64,000 nt of DNA, from positions 35,854 through 99,853 of the forward strand of contig NZ_JAHKPT010000014.1 of assembly GCF_018860635.1 (NCBI RefSeq). The letters are read 5' to 3'. Below are positions 20,042 through 28,330 of this stretch, piece after piece. Below the pieces are notes generated by a model, which had not been told where the DNA came from, did no database searches, and was given only the letters and a program-made list of their open reading frames with translations. Numbering within the stretch: the stretch's first letter is position 1; the number at the start of each line of letters is the position of its first letter. The DNA is from Aliiglaciecola lipolytica (lineage in GTDB: Bacteria; Pseudomonadota; Gammaproteobacteria; Enterobacterales; Alteromonadaceae). Both the position numbers and the translations under genes were made by a program.

Positions 20042-20382
20042 GAATAGTTCCTGAATAATATAGTGTGTTTAATCTAAGCAGTTATTATTTGGCGTAATAA
20101 AGTAGTAAACTGCTGGTAGAGAAATTATTCAACTTAAACTCGGGATAAAAAGTGTTTATGCAAAATAAATTAAATAAACAATTCAATCCGTTATCCACAG
20201 TCGCTCGACTTCAAATGAGTGAATAACGATCGATTATGAAATTTTTGCGGATAGCACGGCGTTTTTTTGAAAGTAATAACTGGCTATTACTAAAAAACAC
20301 AACGACGCTAGGCTCAAAAACAGCGTTATCAAAAAACGCTCCTTATCCTGAGTTCAGGTTAGCCAATATTGTACCCTCTATT
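20042..20382. other. Intergenic region between the efflux operon and the Nudix gene
   Basis: It must hold the divergent promoters. A short ATG frame of 22 codons lies at 20158-20226, and an open stretch in frame with the Nudix gene starts with an ATG at 20236. I see no convincing Shine-Dalgarno site for either. Arms AGCAGTT (near 20077) and AACTGCT (near 20109) could pair. No clear operator was found. Confidence 0.4.
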
Positions 20383-20922
20383 GTGAAAAATAAATTAGTC
20401 ATCTACCTAGCAATATCGTCATTCTGTCTTACATCTTGCAGCGAAACGCCCCCAAGCGATCCAGTTTGTCGAGTAGATGAATCCGAATACCCACAACAAA
20501 CCGCAAACGCAGCCTGTCTGATAAGGTTAGGTGACAAGTTAGTAACCGTAACTCATCGGCTTAGTGGCAAACTAGATTTACCTGGTGGAACATCTGATAA
20601 CCTTGAGTCAGCCAAATGCACTGCACATAGAGAAACATGGGAGGAAACCGGCTTTAATGTTGAGGTTCGCCAGTGGCTAGGTACAAGTGCCAATGGAATG
20701 CGTTTTTACGAATGTAATTTGGATGCAAATTTTGATGATAGTTTTGTCGAATTTCCAGTACCAGAATGGGCCAGTTTAGAGGTGGTTTCTATCCAATTAG
20801 TGGATCCCTATGCAACCGAGTTCAATCAATGGCGTTTCCCAGAGCAGTTGACTGCGGTCCGCGATATGTTTAATAAAGTAGAAGATTCTGCGGTACCACC
20901 CCAACCTGCGCACATTAAATAA
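20383..20922 (+). CDS. Exported Nudix hydrolase lipoprotein
   Basis: About 179 residues from the GTG at 20383. This start is chosen because it yields a lipoprotein signal, KNKLVIYLAISSFCLTSC, with the lipobox Cys near residue 19. An in-frame ATG at 20236 would add 49 residues before it. The Nudix box is complete: GG TSDNLE then RETWEETGF, fitting Gx5Ex7REUxEExGU except Thr at the first U. Nudix enzymes hydrolyse nucleoside-diphosphate-linked compounds and are nearly always cytosolic, so a lipoprotein form is unusual. Four Cys in the mature part could make disulfides, fitting export. Substrate unknown. Confidence 0.75.
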   Translation: MKNKLVIYLAISSFCLTSCSETPPSDPVCRVDESEYPQQTANAACLIRLGDKLVTVTHRLSGKLDLPGGTSDNLESAKCTAHRETWEETGFNVEVRQWLGTSANGMRFYECNLDANFDDSFVEFPVPEWASLEVVSIQLVDPYATEFNQWRFPEQLTAVRDMFNKVEDSAVPPQPAHIK

Positions 20923-20981
20923 TAATCTATTACTATCTGTAATTTAAATTTTGGCCGCTGAACCTGTATACTTCACCCAAC

Positions 20982-20998
20982 AACTGGTCTGAACAGTT
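20982..20998. promoter_or_regulatory. Candidate FadR operator upstream of the acyl-CoA dehydrogenase
   Basis: AACTGGTCTGAACAGTT resembles the FadR consensus AnCTGGTCnGACCAGnT, with one clear mismatch (A for C). It lies 26 bp before the start codon and just downstream of a possible -10, TATACT at 20967-20972, a position suited to repression. Confidence 0.6.
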
Positions 20999-21023
20999 AA
21001 ATTAACCAAAAGGGTGAAAATAT

Positions 21024-22787
21024 ATGCCGCAATACACAGCTCCCATAACAGACATGCAATTTCTTTTGCACGACTGGTTGAAATTAGAAGATCATTATTC
21101 GTCTTTAGGTCTTCAAGACTTCGACAAGGACTTAGTAAATGAAATACTTAGCCAAGGCGCTAAATTTGCTGAGCAGGCTATCGCCCCTCTTAACCGTGAA
21201 GGTGATGAACAAAGCTGTAAGCTGGAAGACGGCAAAGTAACCACACCTGATGGTTTTGCAGCTGCATATCATGAATATATTGCTAATGGCTGGAATGCCA
21301 TGCTCGGGAACCCTGAGTACGATGGTCAAGATCTTCCCCATACCATGGCAGTGCCAGTTCAGGAAATGCTTTGCTCAGCGAATATAAGCTGGCGTTTAAT
21401 CAGCATGTTAACCGAAAGTGCCGTTTTAGCGATTAACAAACACGGTGATCAAGCATTAAAAGATACTTATCTTAGAAAACTTATTTCTGGCGAGTGGACG
21501 GGCACTATGTGTTTAACTGAACCACAAGCCGGTACCGATTTAAGTTTATTATCGACTAAAGCCGAACCTCAAGAAGACGGTAGTTATAAAATTACCGGTA
21601 ATAAAATCTTTATCTCCGGTGGAGATCAAGAGTGGACCGACAATATTATTCACCTTGTACTGGCCAGATTGCCTGATGCTCCTGCGGGTGTAAAAGGTAT
21701 CAGTTTATTTGCAGTTCCTAAAATCATGGTCTCTAATAACGGCGAACTGGGCGAAGAAAACTCACTTTCTGTGGGTAGTTTAGAAAAGAAAATGGGGATA
21801 AAAGGCTGCCCAACCTGTGTAATGAATTTTGACCAAGCAACAGGCTTTATTGTAGGTGCGCCTCATAAAGGGCTAGCATGCATGTTTACCATGATGAATG
21901 ACGCTCGTTTTCAGGTTGGATTACAAGGTTTAGGTATTGCCGAAGGCTCTTATCAAGGTGCCCTCGCCTACGCCCGTGACCGTTTACAATCAAGAGCCCC
22001 TCAAGGAGTGCAGAATCCAGAAGGCAAAGCCGATCCAATCATGGCTCACCCTGATGTACGCAAAATGCTGCTAACCCAAAAATCGCTTACCGAAGGTTGT
22101 CGTGCTTTATCCTTCTTGTACGCCAGTCAAATGGATATCGAGAAAAATGCAAGGGATGAACAAAGTAAACGGGACGCCGACAATGTAGTGGCTTTTTTAA
22201 CCCCAATAGCAAAAGGTTTTATGACTGATGTGGGCCAAGAAGTCAGTAACTTAGGGGTTCAAGTATACGGCGGTCACGGCTTTATCCGCGAATGGGGGAT
22301 GGAACAATACGTACGAGATAGTCGTATTACCCAGCTATATGAAGGAACTAACGGTATTCAAGCTGCCGATTTAGTCGGTCGAAAATTGTCGCGGGATAAC
22401 GGCGACATGTTAGCTGCCACCTATAGCGTTTTTGAAAAAATGGTGGATGACATTGCCGATCCTAGTGATCAAGCAAAAGCAAAATCTATTTTGCAAGAAT
22501 GGCATCAACTGTCATTGCAGGTTAAACAGCAATCGGCTGTAGATTTGGCTGGTGCAGCTTACGACTATATGAACTACAGTGCATATTGTTTGTTAGGCGT
22601 TCTTTGGTTAAGTATGGCCGACAGTGCTTCACACAGTCTAAACCAGTCTATTCAACAAGGGAAAAAAGCGACCTGTGATTTTTACTTGAAACGTATTTTA
22701 CCCCGTAAAGAAGTGTTTAAAGTGAATTTACTTGAAGATGCGAAAGACTTAATCGACGTTGCAGATAATTTATTTGATTATCAATAA
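21024..22787 (+). CDS. Acyl-CoA dehydrogenase (FadE-like, long form)
   Basis: 587 residues, about 200 longer than classical acyl-CoA dehydrogenases, as in the DUF4445/AcdA-like long forms. FAD-binding motifs include MCLTEPQAGTDLSLL near residue 163 and KIFISGGD near 196. The region with QVYGGHGFIREWGMEQYVRD at about 410-430 and LYEGTNGIQAADL holds the catalytic Glu and the substrate-binding loop. It catalyses the first oxidation of beta-oxidation. A FadR-like operator precedes it and a terminator follows. It is monocistronic. Confidence 0.95.
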   Translation: MPQYTAPITDMQFLLHDWLKLEDHYSSLGLQDFDKDLVNEILSQGAKFAEQAIAPLNREGDEQSCKLEDGKVTTPDGFAAAYHEYIANGWNAMLGNPEYDGQDLPHTMAVPVQEMLCSANISWRLISMLTESAVLAINKHGDQALKDTYLRKLISGEWTGTMCLTEPQAGTDLSLLSTKAEPQEDGSYKITGNKIFISGGDQEWTDNIIHLVLARLPDAPAGVKGISLFAVPKIMVSNNGELGEENSLSVGSLEKKMGIKGCPTCVMNFDQATGFIVGAPHKGLACMFTMMNDARFQVGLQGLGIAEGSYQGALAYARDRLQSRAPQGVQNPEGKADPIMAHPDVRKMLLTQKSLTEGCRALSFLYASQMDIEKNARDEQSKRDADNVVAFLTPIAKGFMTDVGQEVSNLGVQVYGGHGFIREWGMEQYVRDSRITQLYEGTNGIQAADLVGRKLSRDNGDMLAATYSVFEKMVDDIADPSDQAKAKSILQEWHQLSLQVKQQSAVDLAGAAYDYMNYSAYCLLGVLWLSMADSASHSLNQSIQQGKKATCDFYLKRILPRKEVFKVNLLEDAKDLIDVADNLFDYQ

Positions 22788-22830
22788 ACGAGATAACTGT
22801 ATTTATCTACTGATTTAAGCAGCCCATAAA

Positions 22831-22863
22831 AAAACCGGTAAAACTGACGTTTTACCGGTTTTT
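22831..22863. terminator. Bidirectional terminator
   Basis: AAAACCGGTAAAA and TTTTACCGGTTTT are perfectly complementary with a 6-nt loop, and both ends carry A/T runs. It serves the acyl-CoA dehydrogenase (+) and the ExeM-like gene (-). Confidence 0.88.
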
Positions 22864-22880
22864 ATTTATGTAGGTTTTAA

Positions 22881-25800
22881 TTAACGAGTTGAACAAGCTC
22901 TACGTGTACATAAGCTGCGAATGGCAGATACATCACGACTGTCAAGCAAACCGTCATTATTATAATCATGCTCAGCTAATGTAGCTTCGCCGCGTTGAAT
23001 TAATATCATTAGCGCACGCATGTCATAATAGTCTACGTCCATGTCACCATCCAAGTCACCTTGTACCGCTGGAGACTCAAGCTCAAAGCTGATCATCACT
23101 GGATCGTGATCTGATACTCTAAATGCATCATCCGAGTAGAAATCGTTGATTTGAGCATCTGATTTGTATTCAACATTATAATCAAGAGCAAAAGGTTCAT
23201 CAGCGTTGATATGCCATTCAATGGTATCGACTGCTTGGGCTAACAAACTTTCACTTGCTAAAGCGTGATCTAAATAACCAAATTCACCACTGAAAGTATA
23301 TGAATAGGCTTCAGCACCTTGGAATGTTTCAACCAAGTTTACAAAACCTTGGCTTTCAAGAGCTGCAATAGGATCTTCTTTTGCGTAAGCATTCAAGTCG
23401 CCAATGATTAACACGTTTTCTTTGCTAGACAACGACTCTTCAGTGGCTAACCAGCTGGTTAAGGCTAAAGATTGTTGTGTACGTTTAGCATTGTAACAAC
23501 CTTGGCCGTCACCTTGGTCTGCATCATCACCAGTTGCGCTACCACATCCTTTAGACTTAAAGTGATTTACCACAACAGTGATATCCGCACCATTTGCAGC
23601 AGTAAATGATTGCGCGACAGGAGGACGATTGAAAATACTATCGAAGTTGATTTTCACCTCACCATCTAGCGAGACACTAGCAGGCTTGTACAGCATGGCT
23701 ACAGCGATAGCATCAGTACCTATTTCACCAGAATAACTGACGAAGTCATAAGTACCTTCACCCATAACAAGGTTTAAACGCTCAGTTAGCTCAGCAATCA
23801 TACTGAACTCACCAAAACCGTCATTCTCAATTTCCATCAAACCAACGATATCCGCATCCATGGTAGATATAGCTGCAACTGTTTTGGCAATTTGACGCTC
23901 ATATTCGAACAACGAATCAGCACCGCGCTCCGTAGGGAAGCCGCCGCCTTGACCGTCACCATTAAACAAGTTCAATACGTTTAAGCTAGCCACAGTCACG
24001 TTTCCGCGAGTAATAGTGGGCTCAGATTCACGCTCATTTGAATTTACAATTGTAGGTGTTTCAACCGGATGAATTCGGAAGTTACTGAAACTGTAATCCA
24101 AAGCCCCCTTAATATTGACTACCGTATCACCAGTACGCAATGTATTTAGCGCCGAAAGGTTACCCTCAGGGTAAATAACCGTTTCTGGATTTTGTACATC
24201 TAAACCATCATCCATAACAATGTAGTTAAGTGCATTTTCTTCAGCTAACGCAATAGCTTCTGGTGAAAGTGGTGTATGAACATTAGTTGGGTTATATAGT
24301 CTGCCAAAGGACAAACCAACTTCGCCGAAACGGGCCAATGTGTAGGTATCTGTTACCGTCAGCGGAGATTCGTTAACCACCAACATATTTTCTAATGATT
24401 CAGCATCAAGAGAACTACTAAACGGCATAGTAAAGGCAGTTGGCGTTACACTACCTGTGCCACATGCCAAATAAGCAGAAGATACATTTAGTTGTGTACG
24501 ACCAAAGTTTTCAGCTACGGTGCCGATTAGACGAACCACATTTCCCATCTCAGGTAATGCATCAGTATCGTAGTAACTAACGTAAATACCTTCAGATGTA
24601 GCTGAGTCAGCGTCTGCGTCAAAATCTTCCTCTTGTACGTAGAAACCACCAAAGTCAGCCGTTACCGAAGTGACTACAGCTTCAACTATATGCTCTTGTC
24701 CTTCTAGAGGCGATGCAAAATCATTACCTTGAATTTCGCTAATCAGAGTCGCTGGATCAGTACAAACACCAATTTCAGGTATTTCGTCAACAGGGTCATC
24801 TCCGCCACCGCCATAGGTTTTACCATCAGGACCAGAACCTGGTGTTCCATAGTCACCACTACCAAACGTCGCTGTTGATTCGGCAACCCAGTTGTCACCA
24901 ACGTTGTTATCCAGACTTGCTGAAACTAACGTCATAGAAGCACCATTTGGATCTGGGAATGCTGGTCCGCCATCGTATTCAACAATATCTTCGATATCAC
25001 CATTAGGGCGCACTAATACGACTTCATCACCACCATTTGCTGCGGTAAACCCACTATATTGATACAGAACATCCATGCCACCATTGGTCTCAGAATCACT
25101 ATTGATAGCTAAAACCGCATAAGTACCAGCTGGCACATATACGTCGCCAACGATAGTGTGTGAATCAAAGTCATTATCACGTAACACCCAACCATTTAAG
25201 TTAGCTGCAATCACACCGGTATTAAGTACTTCAATCCACTCACCGTTTGCATCACTTACCGCACTCGGATTTTGCATAATCTCGGTGATAACTAAACTAA
25301 AGCTTGCATCACCTGTACCTGGTGTACCTGAGTCGGAGCTACCATAGAAGTTAGTAGTGTCTTCTGCCCATTTAGTGCCTATGTTGTTGTCTCCATAGAG
25401 GTCAACTAGATACATAGACGCGCCATTTGGATCAGGGAAAGTGTCACCATCATCATAAGTGATTTCGTCGATGATATTGCCTTCAGGATCAACCAGAACT
25501 ATCTCGTCATCACCGTTTGCCAATGCCATAGAACCACCAAAGGCATAAGCCAAAATAATTCCGCCATTTACTGATGTATCTGCATTTTTACCTAATACGG
25601 CATATTCACCAACACCAATAAAGACATCTTCATCGACCACAAAAGAGTCTGTATCGTTGTCGCGGATAGTCCAACCATTTAGGTTAATCACTTGCGTACT
25701 GGTATTAAGTACTTCAAACCATTCACCGTATGAATCACCTACCGCACTCGGATTTTGCATGATTTCGGTAATCACTAACGCGTTAGCTTCTACTGAACCA

Positions 25801-27248
25801 GTTTCAACGGGATCTTCGCCGTCGTCACCGCCACCATCATCACCACCACCATCATCGTCTCCACAGACTTCAGCAGTGTATAAGGTTGCAACCCATTCAG
25901 GGTGATCAATATAGGGGTTACGGTTGCCTTGGTACTCGTAAATGGTTTCGTTACGTTGTTGCTCTAAAGCGTCAACTGGATCACCATTGTGCCATTCAAT
26001 CAAACGGCAAAGTCTGCCAAGCTGTGCTTCACCGACACTAGTCAAACCATTACTTAATAATAAATCAGGTGTAAGGTCACCTAACCCTTCATAACGTGTG
26101 TCCATATAAAACATCATACGGGCCACATCACCTTTGACTGCATCTCTTGGTTCAAAAGAATCACCGTCAACACTATTACTAGGTGCTTCCGCTAGCGGTG
26201 TATCACTATTGTCAAAATCTAGGTTGCCGCGAGAACTATTGACTGAAATATCAGAAGGACGTAAATGATGGATATCTGTATAGGCTTCATAATCACGATC
26301 CGGGAAACCATGGCTGTTGGGCCATACATGTTCACGATTCCAATTGTCTGGGTCAGAACTTTGCTCAGCGCTACCGTTAGATAACTTAGGCAGTGAAATG
26401 CCTTTATAAATTAATAGCACATTATCAGCGTTTTCTGGATCTTCATCTGACTCCGTTAAAGCGGTCCAGACTTGATCATAAGTAAGCACACGATGATCAG
26501 TAGAGATAACATCAGTCAATGCCGATTTAATCATTGTAGAAGTAGAACCATTCTCCACTTCAGTAATAACAGTTGCATAATAACTGGCGTCATTAAACTC
26601 TGCGGCATCGGCAACTTTATCTAAATCTGGGCAGTTAAAACAAACGCCTTCTAGGCTGCCTGTATCATCACCGCCGCCGCCATCACCGCCACCGTCATCG
26701 CCACTGCCAAACGTTTGCCCAGTGTTAACTGCACCAAAGGTATTTGCCGCTGCACTTTGCCACGCAAAGTCACCGTCATCAGTGCCTGAACCAGACAACT
26801 GTAACGAATCACCAACAGCCGTACTGCCGCTTTCGGAAACGCCAATATCGGTAGGGGTCATTCCATCCGCTGCACCACCTACGGCATCAAATGTGCCTTC
26901 GTAGCTAATAAATTGAACAACAGTATTACTACTATTTACTAATGCAATTGCGTCAGGGCCGTTTTGAATACCGTTTGAAGGATAAGAAACTGCTACTGTA
27001 CCAAAACCGTCTTGCTGATTGGGTATGCTGCCATTTAGAGAAGTGGTTTGGTAAACTGAACCATTACTTCCGTTATAAAATACTAAACTCCATCCGCTTA
27101 AGTCAGTGTCTGCCGGACCTGCAATTTCTATTGCTTCGCCGGAATCAGTACTGACATTATCGTAATGAAGTTCGTTGATGAATACGCTTTCTGCATGCGC
27201 GAAGGATGCACACACAAGCGCCAGCAACGCTGGATACTTAATTTTCAT
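22881..27248 (-). CDS. Giant secreted nuclease: endonuclease I + lamin-tail + EEP nuclease + dockerin-like (ExeM/NucH type)
   Basis: 1455 residues from the ATG at 27248, chosen for the AGGAG site just upstream and the signal MKIKYPALLALVCASFAHA. In order: an LTD-like domain (about 20-180); an Asp/Gly linker; an endonuclease I domain (about 200-460) with NREHVWPNSHGF (H307); a second Asp/Gly linker; two nearly identical lamin-tail domains (about 480-800) each starting LVITEIMQNPSAV; an OB-like region; an endonuclease/exonuclease/phosphatase domain (about 1075-1385) with MEIEND, GDLNAY and SDHDPVM; and two dockerin-type repeats (DLDGDMDVDYYD, DYNNDGLLDSRD). It ends CTRRACSTR. Such proteins degrade extracellular DNA for phosphate and biofilm turnover. 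Confidence 0.92.
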   Translation of the reverse strand: MKIKYPALLALVCASFAHAESVFINELHYDNVSTDSGEAIEIAGPADTDLSGWSLVFYNGSNGSVYQTTSLNGSIPNQQDGFGTVAVSYPSNGIQNGPDAIALVNSSNTVVQFISYEGTFDAVGGAADGMTPTDIGVSESGSTAVGDSLQLSGSGTDDGDFAWQSAAANTFGAVNTGQTFGSGDDGGGDGGGGDDTGSLEGVCFNCPDLDKVADAAEFNDASYYATVITEVENGSTSTMIKSALTDVISTDHRVLTYDQVWTALTESDEDPENADNVLLIYKGISLPKLSNGSAEQSSDPDNWNREHVWPNSHGFPDRDYEAYTDIHHLRPSDISVNSSRGNLDFDNSDTPLAEAPSNSVDGDSFEPRDAVKGDVARMMFYMDTRYEGLGDLTPDLLLSNGLTSVGEAQLGRLCRLIEWHNGDPVDALEQQRNETIYEYQGNRNPYIDHPEWVATLYTAEVCGDDDGGGDDGGGDDGEDPVETGSVEANALVITEIMQNPSAVGDSYGEWFEVLNTSTQVINLNGWTIRDNDTDSFVVDEDVFIGVGEYAVLGKNADTSVNGGIILAYAFGGSMALANGDDEIVLVDPEGNIIDEITYDDGDTFPDPNGASMYLVDLYGDNNIGTKWAEDTTNFYGSSDSGTPGTGDASFSLVITEIMQNPSAVSDANGEWIEVLNTGVIAANLNGWVLRDNDFDSHTIVGDVYVPAGTYAVLAINSDSETNGGMDVLYQYSGFTAANGGDEVVLVRPNGDIEDIVEYDGGPAFPDPNGASMTLVSASLDNNVGDNWVAESTATFGSGDYGTPGSGPDGKTYGGGGDDPVDEIPEIGVCTDPATLISEIQGNDFASPLEGQEHIVEAVVTSVTADFGGFYVQEEDFDADADSATSEGIYVSYYDTDALPEMGNVVRLIGTVAENFGRTQLNVSSAYLACGTGSVTPTAFTMPFSSSLDAESLENMLVVNESPLTVTDTYTLARFGEVGLSFGRLYNPTNVHTPLSPEAIALAEENALNYIVMDDGLDVQNPETVIYPEGNLSALNTLRTGDTVVNIKGALDYSFSNFRIHPVETPTIVNSNERESEPTITRGNVTVASLNVLNLFNGDGQGGGFPTERGADSLFEYERQIAKTVAAISTMDADIVGLMEIENDGFGEFSMIAELTERLNLVMGEGTYDFVSYSGEIGTDAIAVAMLYKPASVSLDGEVKINFDSIFNRPPVAQSFTAANGADITVVVNHFKSKGCGSATGDDADQGDGQGCYNAKRTQQSLALTSWLATEESLSSKENVLIIGDLNAYAKEDPIAALESQGFVNLVETFQGAEAYSYTFSGEFGYLDHALASESLLAQAVDTIEWHINADEPFALDYNVEYKSDAQINDFYSDDAFRVSDHDPVMISFELESPAVQGDLDGDMDVDYYDMRALMILIQRGEATLAEHDYNNDGLLDSRDVSAIRSLCTRRACSTR

Positions 27249-27353
27249 AGCCTCTCCTAACCTGAGTACTTCAAATGCCATTTAATGGCTTATAATTAGT
27301 TATTTTTTGGGGCGTAGCCCTTTTTATTAGTGGTCGGATGGTATTGCCATTGT

Positions 27354-27371
27354 GTGACATTCAAATGACAA
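27354..27371 (-). promoter_or_regulatory. Candidate Pho box before the ExeM-like nuclease
   Basis: Read on the minus strand: TTGTCAT, 4 nt (TTGA), ATGTCAC, then ACAA. This is the direct 7-mer repeat with 11-bp period expected for PhoB (CTGTCAT units, one and two mismatches). A possible -10, TACCAT, follows 10 nt after the second unit. The site is 106 bp before the start codon. Confidence 0.5.
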
Positions 27372-27529
27372 ACTGTACCTTTTTCCGGCATCGATATTGT
27401 CAGAAACAGGTTAGTAATTCAACGAATTAAAAAGGCATGGAGACGCTTGAAGGGTAAATATATTTCACCACGAAAATAATGAAATCATTGTTTCATATTG
27501 ATTTTAAAGGGTTATTCAAATAATAAACC

Positions 27530-27543
27530 TGAACAAATGGTCA
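27530..27543. promoter_or_regulatory. RutR-like palindrome, one mismatch
   Basis: TGAACAAATGGTCA differs at one position from TGACCAnnTGGTCA, the core of the site at 56104. It is 282 bp upstream of the ExeM-like start and next to the DUF3016 terminator. A chance match is possible. Confidence 0.25.
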
Positions 27544-27550
27544 GAAAAAA

Positions 27551-27572
27551 ACCGCCAATTGGCGGTCTTTTT
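27551..27572. terminator. Terminator of the DUF3016 gene
   Basis: ACCGCC/GGCGGT with an AATT centre. On the minus strand TTTTTT follows the stem; on the plus strand CTTTTTTT does. Confidence 0.85.
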
Positions 27573-27573
27573 T

Positions 27574-28101
27574 TCATTTTTTGGCGATTAAATCCGGAAA
27601 TTCATCGTTAAACCAATCTTCAATCATTTTTTTCTCATACTTTAAAGAATCGTTTTTAAAGCGAATCGTCGAGTGATCCATAAAACTCATATCTTTAAGG
27701 TTAACCTCATCAGCAGAATGCAGAACTTTACCCTTAGTATCTATTAATGAGTACGAAAACGTCATCCGCGGAATGTCGATTTGTTTTACGACTCTAACTT
27801 CGCCTCCGGCATTGCCCATTCCTACGAAAGATGAAGGCCATACTTCTCCCGCCAAATCCAAATTAGTAACAGTCATGGTTAATTTTTGGCCGTCCGGCAG
27901 ATCTTCGGCTAATTCAGTAATAAATTCCTCAAGTTTGCTAAAAGTCTGCTCTCTGAATTTAGTGCGCGATTGCAGAGTGGGTTTAACATCGCGGAACTCT
28001 TTCGGGTTTTCCCATGTAATTTCCACATCGGCTTTTGCATAACTGAAACACGAGACCGTTGTTGCGACAGTCGCAATCAATGCTAATGACAGGTTTTTCA
28101 T
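27574..28101 (-). CDS. DUF3016 family exported protein
   Basis: 175 residues with a signal peptide ending ...SCFSYAKA. The mature part DVEITWENPKEFRDV with TKFREQTFSKLEEF and the later LTMTVTNLDLAGEV matches the DUF3016 family, found in Alteromonadales and Xanthomonadales. No function is established. A good terminator follows it. It stands between the nuclease and the beta-propeller lipoprotein, all on the minus strand but each with its own signals. Confidence 0.85.
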   Translation of the reverse strand: MKNLSLALIATVATTVSCFSYAKADVEITWENPKEFRDVKPTLQSRTKFREQTFSKLEEFITELAEDLPDGQKLTMTVTNLDLAGEVWPSSFVGMGNAGGEVRVVKQIDIPRMTFSYSLIDTKGKVLHSADEVNLKDMSFMDHSTIRFKNDSLKYEKKMIEDWFNDEFPDLIAKK

Positions 28102-28247
28102 TGTTAATCCCCTTTGTTTAAATTAAAAGCCAGCTTAATTACAGTTTAGGCTGACTATTATGAACAGCCACTGAATAGCACTATTGTAACTAAGAAGCCC
28201 AGCATAATTCATCGTGTATATTGTAGACAGGTAAACTATCTAAAATG

Positions 28248-28282
28248 TTCCCGAATAAAAAAGAGCCGTCACAATAGAGACG
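28248..28282 (-). terminator. Terminator of the beta-propeller gene
   Basis: On the minus strand GCCGTC, an 8-nt loop and GACGGC are followed by TCTTTTTTATT. Confidence 0.8.
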
Positions 28283-28330
28283 GCCCCAAAGGCCTAGTGC
28301 CCTAATTCTTAGAGCTTTAAATGGACGGCC

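Larger units (their letters stand above)
27249..27573. other. Intergenic region upstream of the ExeM-like gene
   Basis: This 325-bp stretch holds the ExeM promoter region with a candidate Pho box (27354-27371), a RutR-like half-matching palindrome (27530-27543) and the terminator of the DUF3016 gene (27551-27572). No small reading frame is convincing. Confidence 0.6.

Noticed and set aside
20158..20226. 22-codon ATG frame before the Nudix gene
   Set aside because: No Shine-Dalgarno sequence and no similarity I recognise; most likely chance in the divergent promoter region.
25815..25870. Short tandem repeats in the ExeM-like gene as a possible CRISPR or phase-variable tract
   Set aside because: They encode the Asp/Gly linker in frame and have no spacers; ordinary linker degeneracy explains them.
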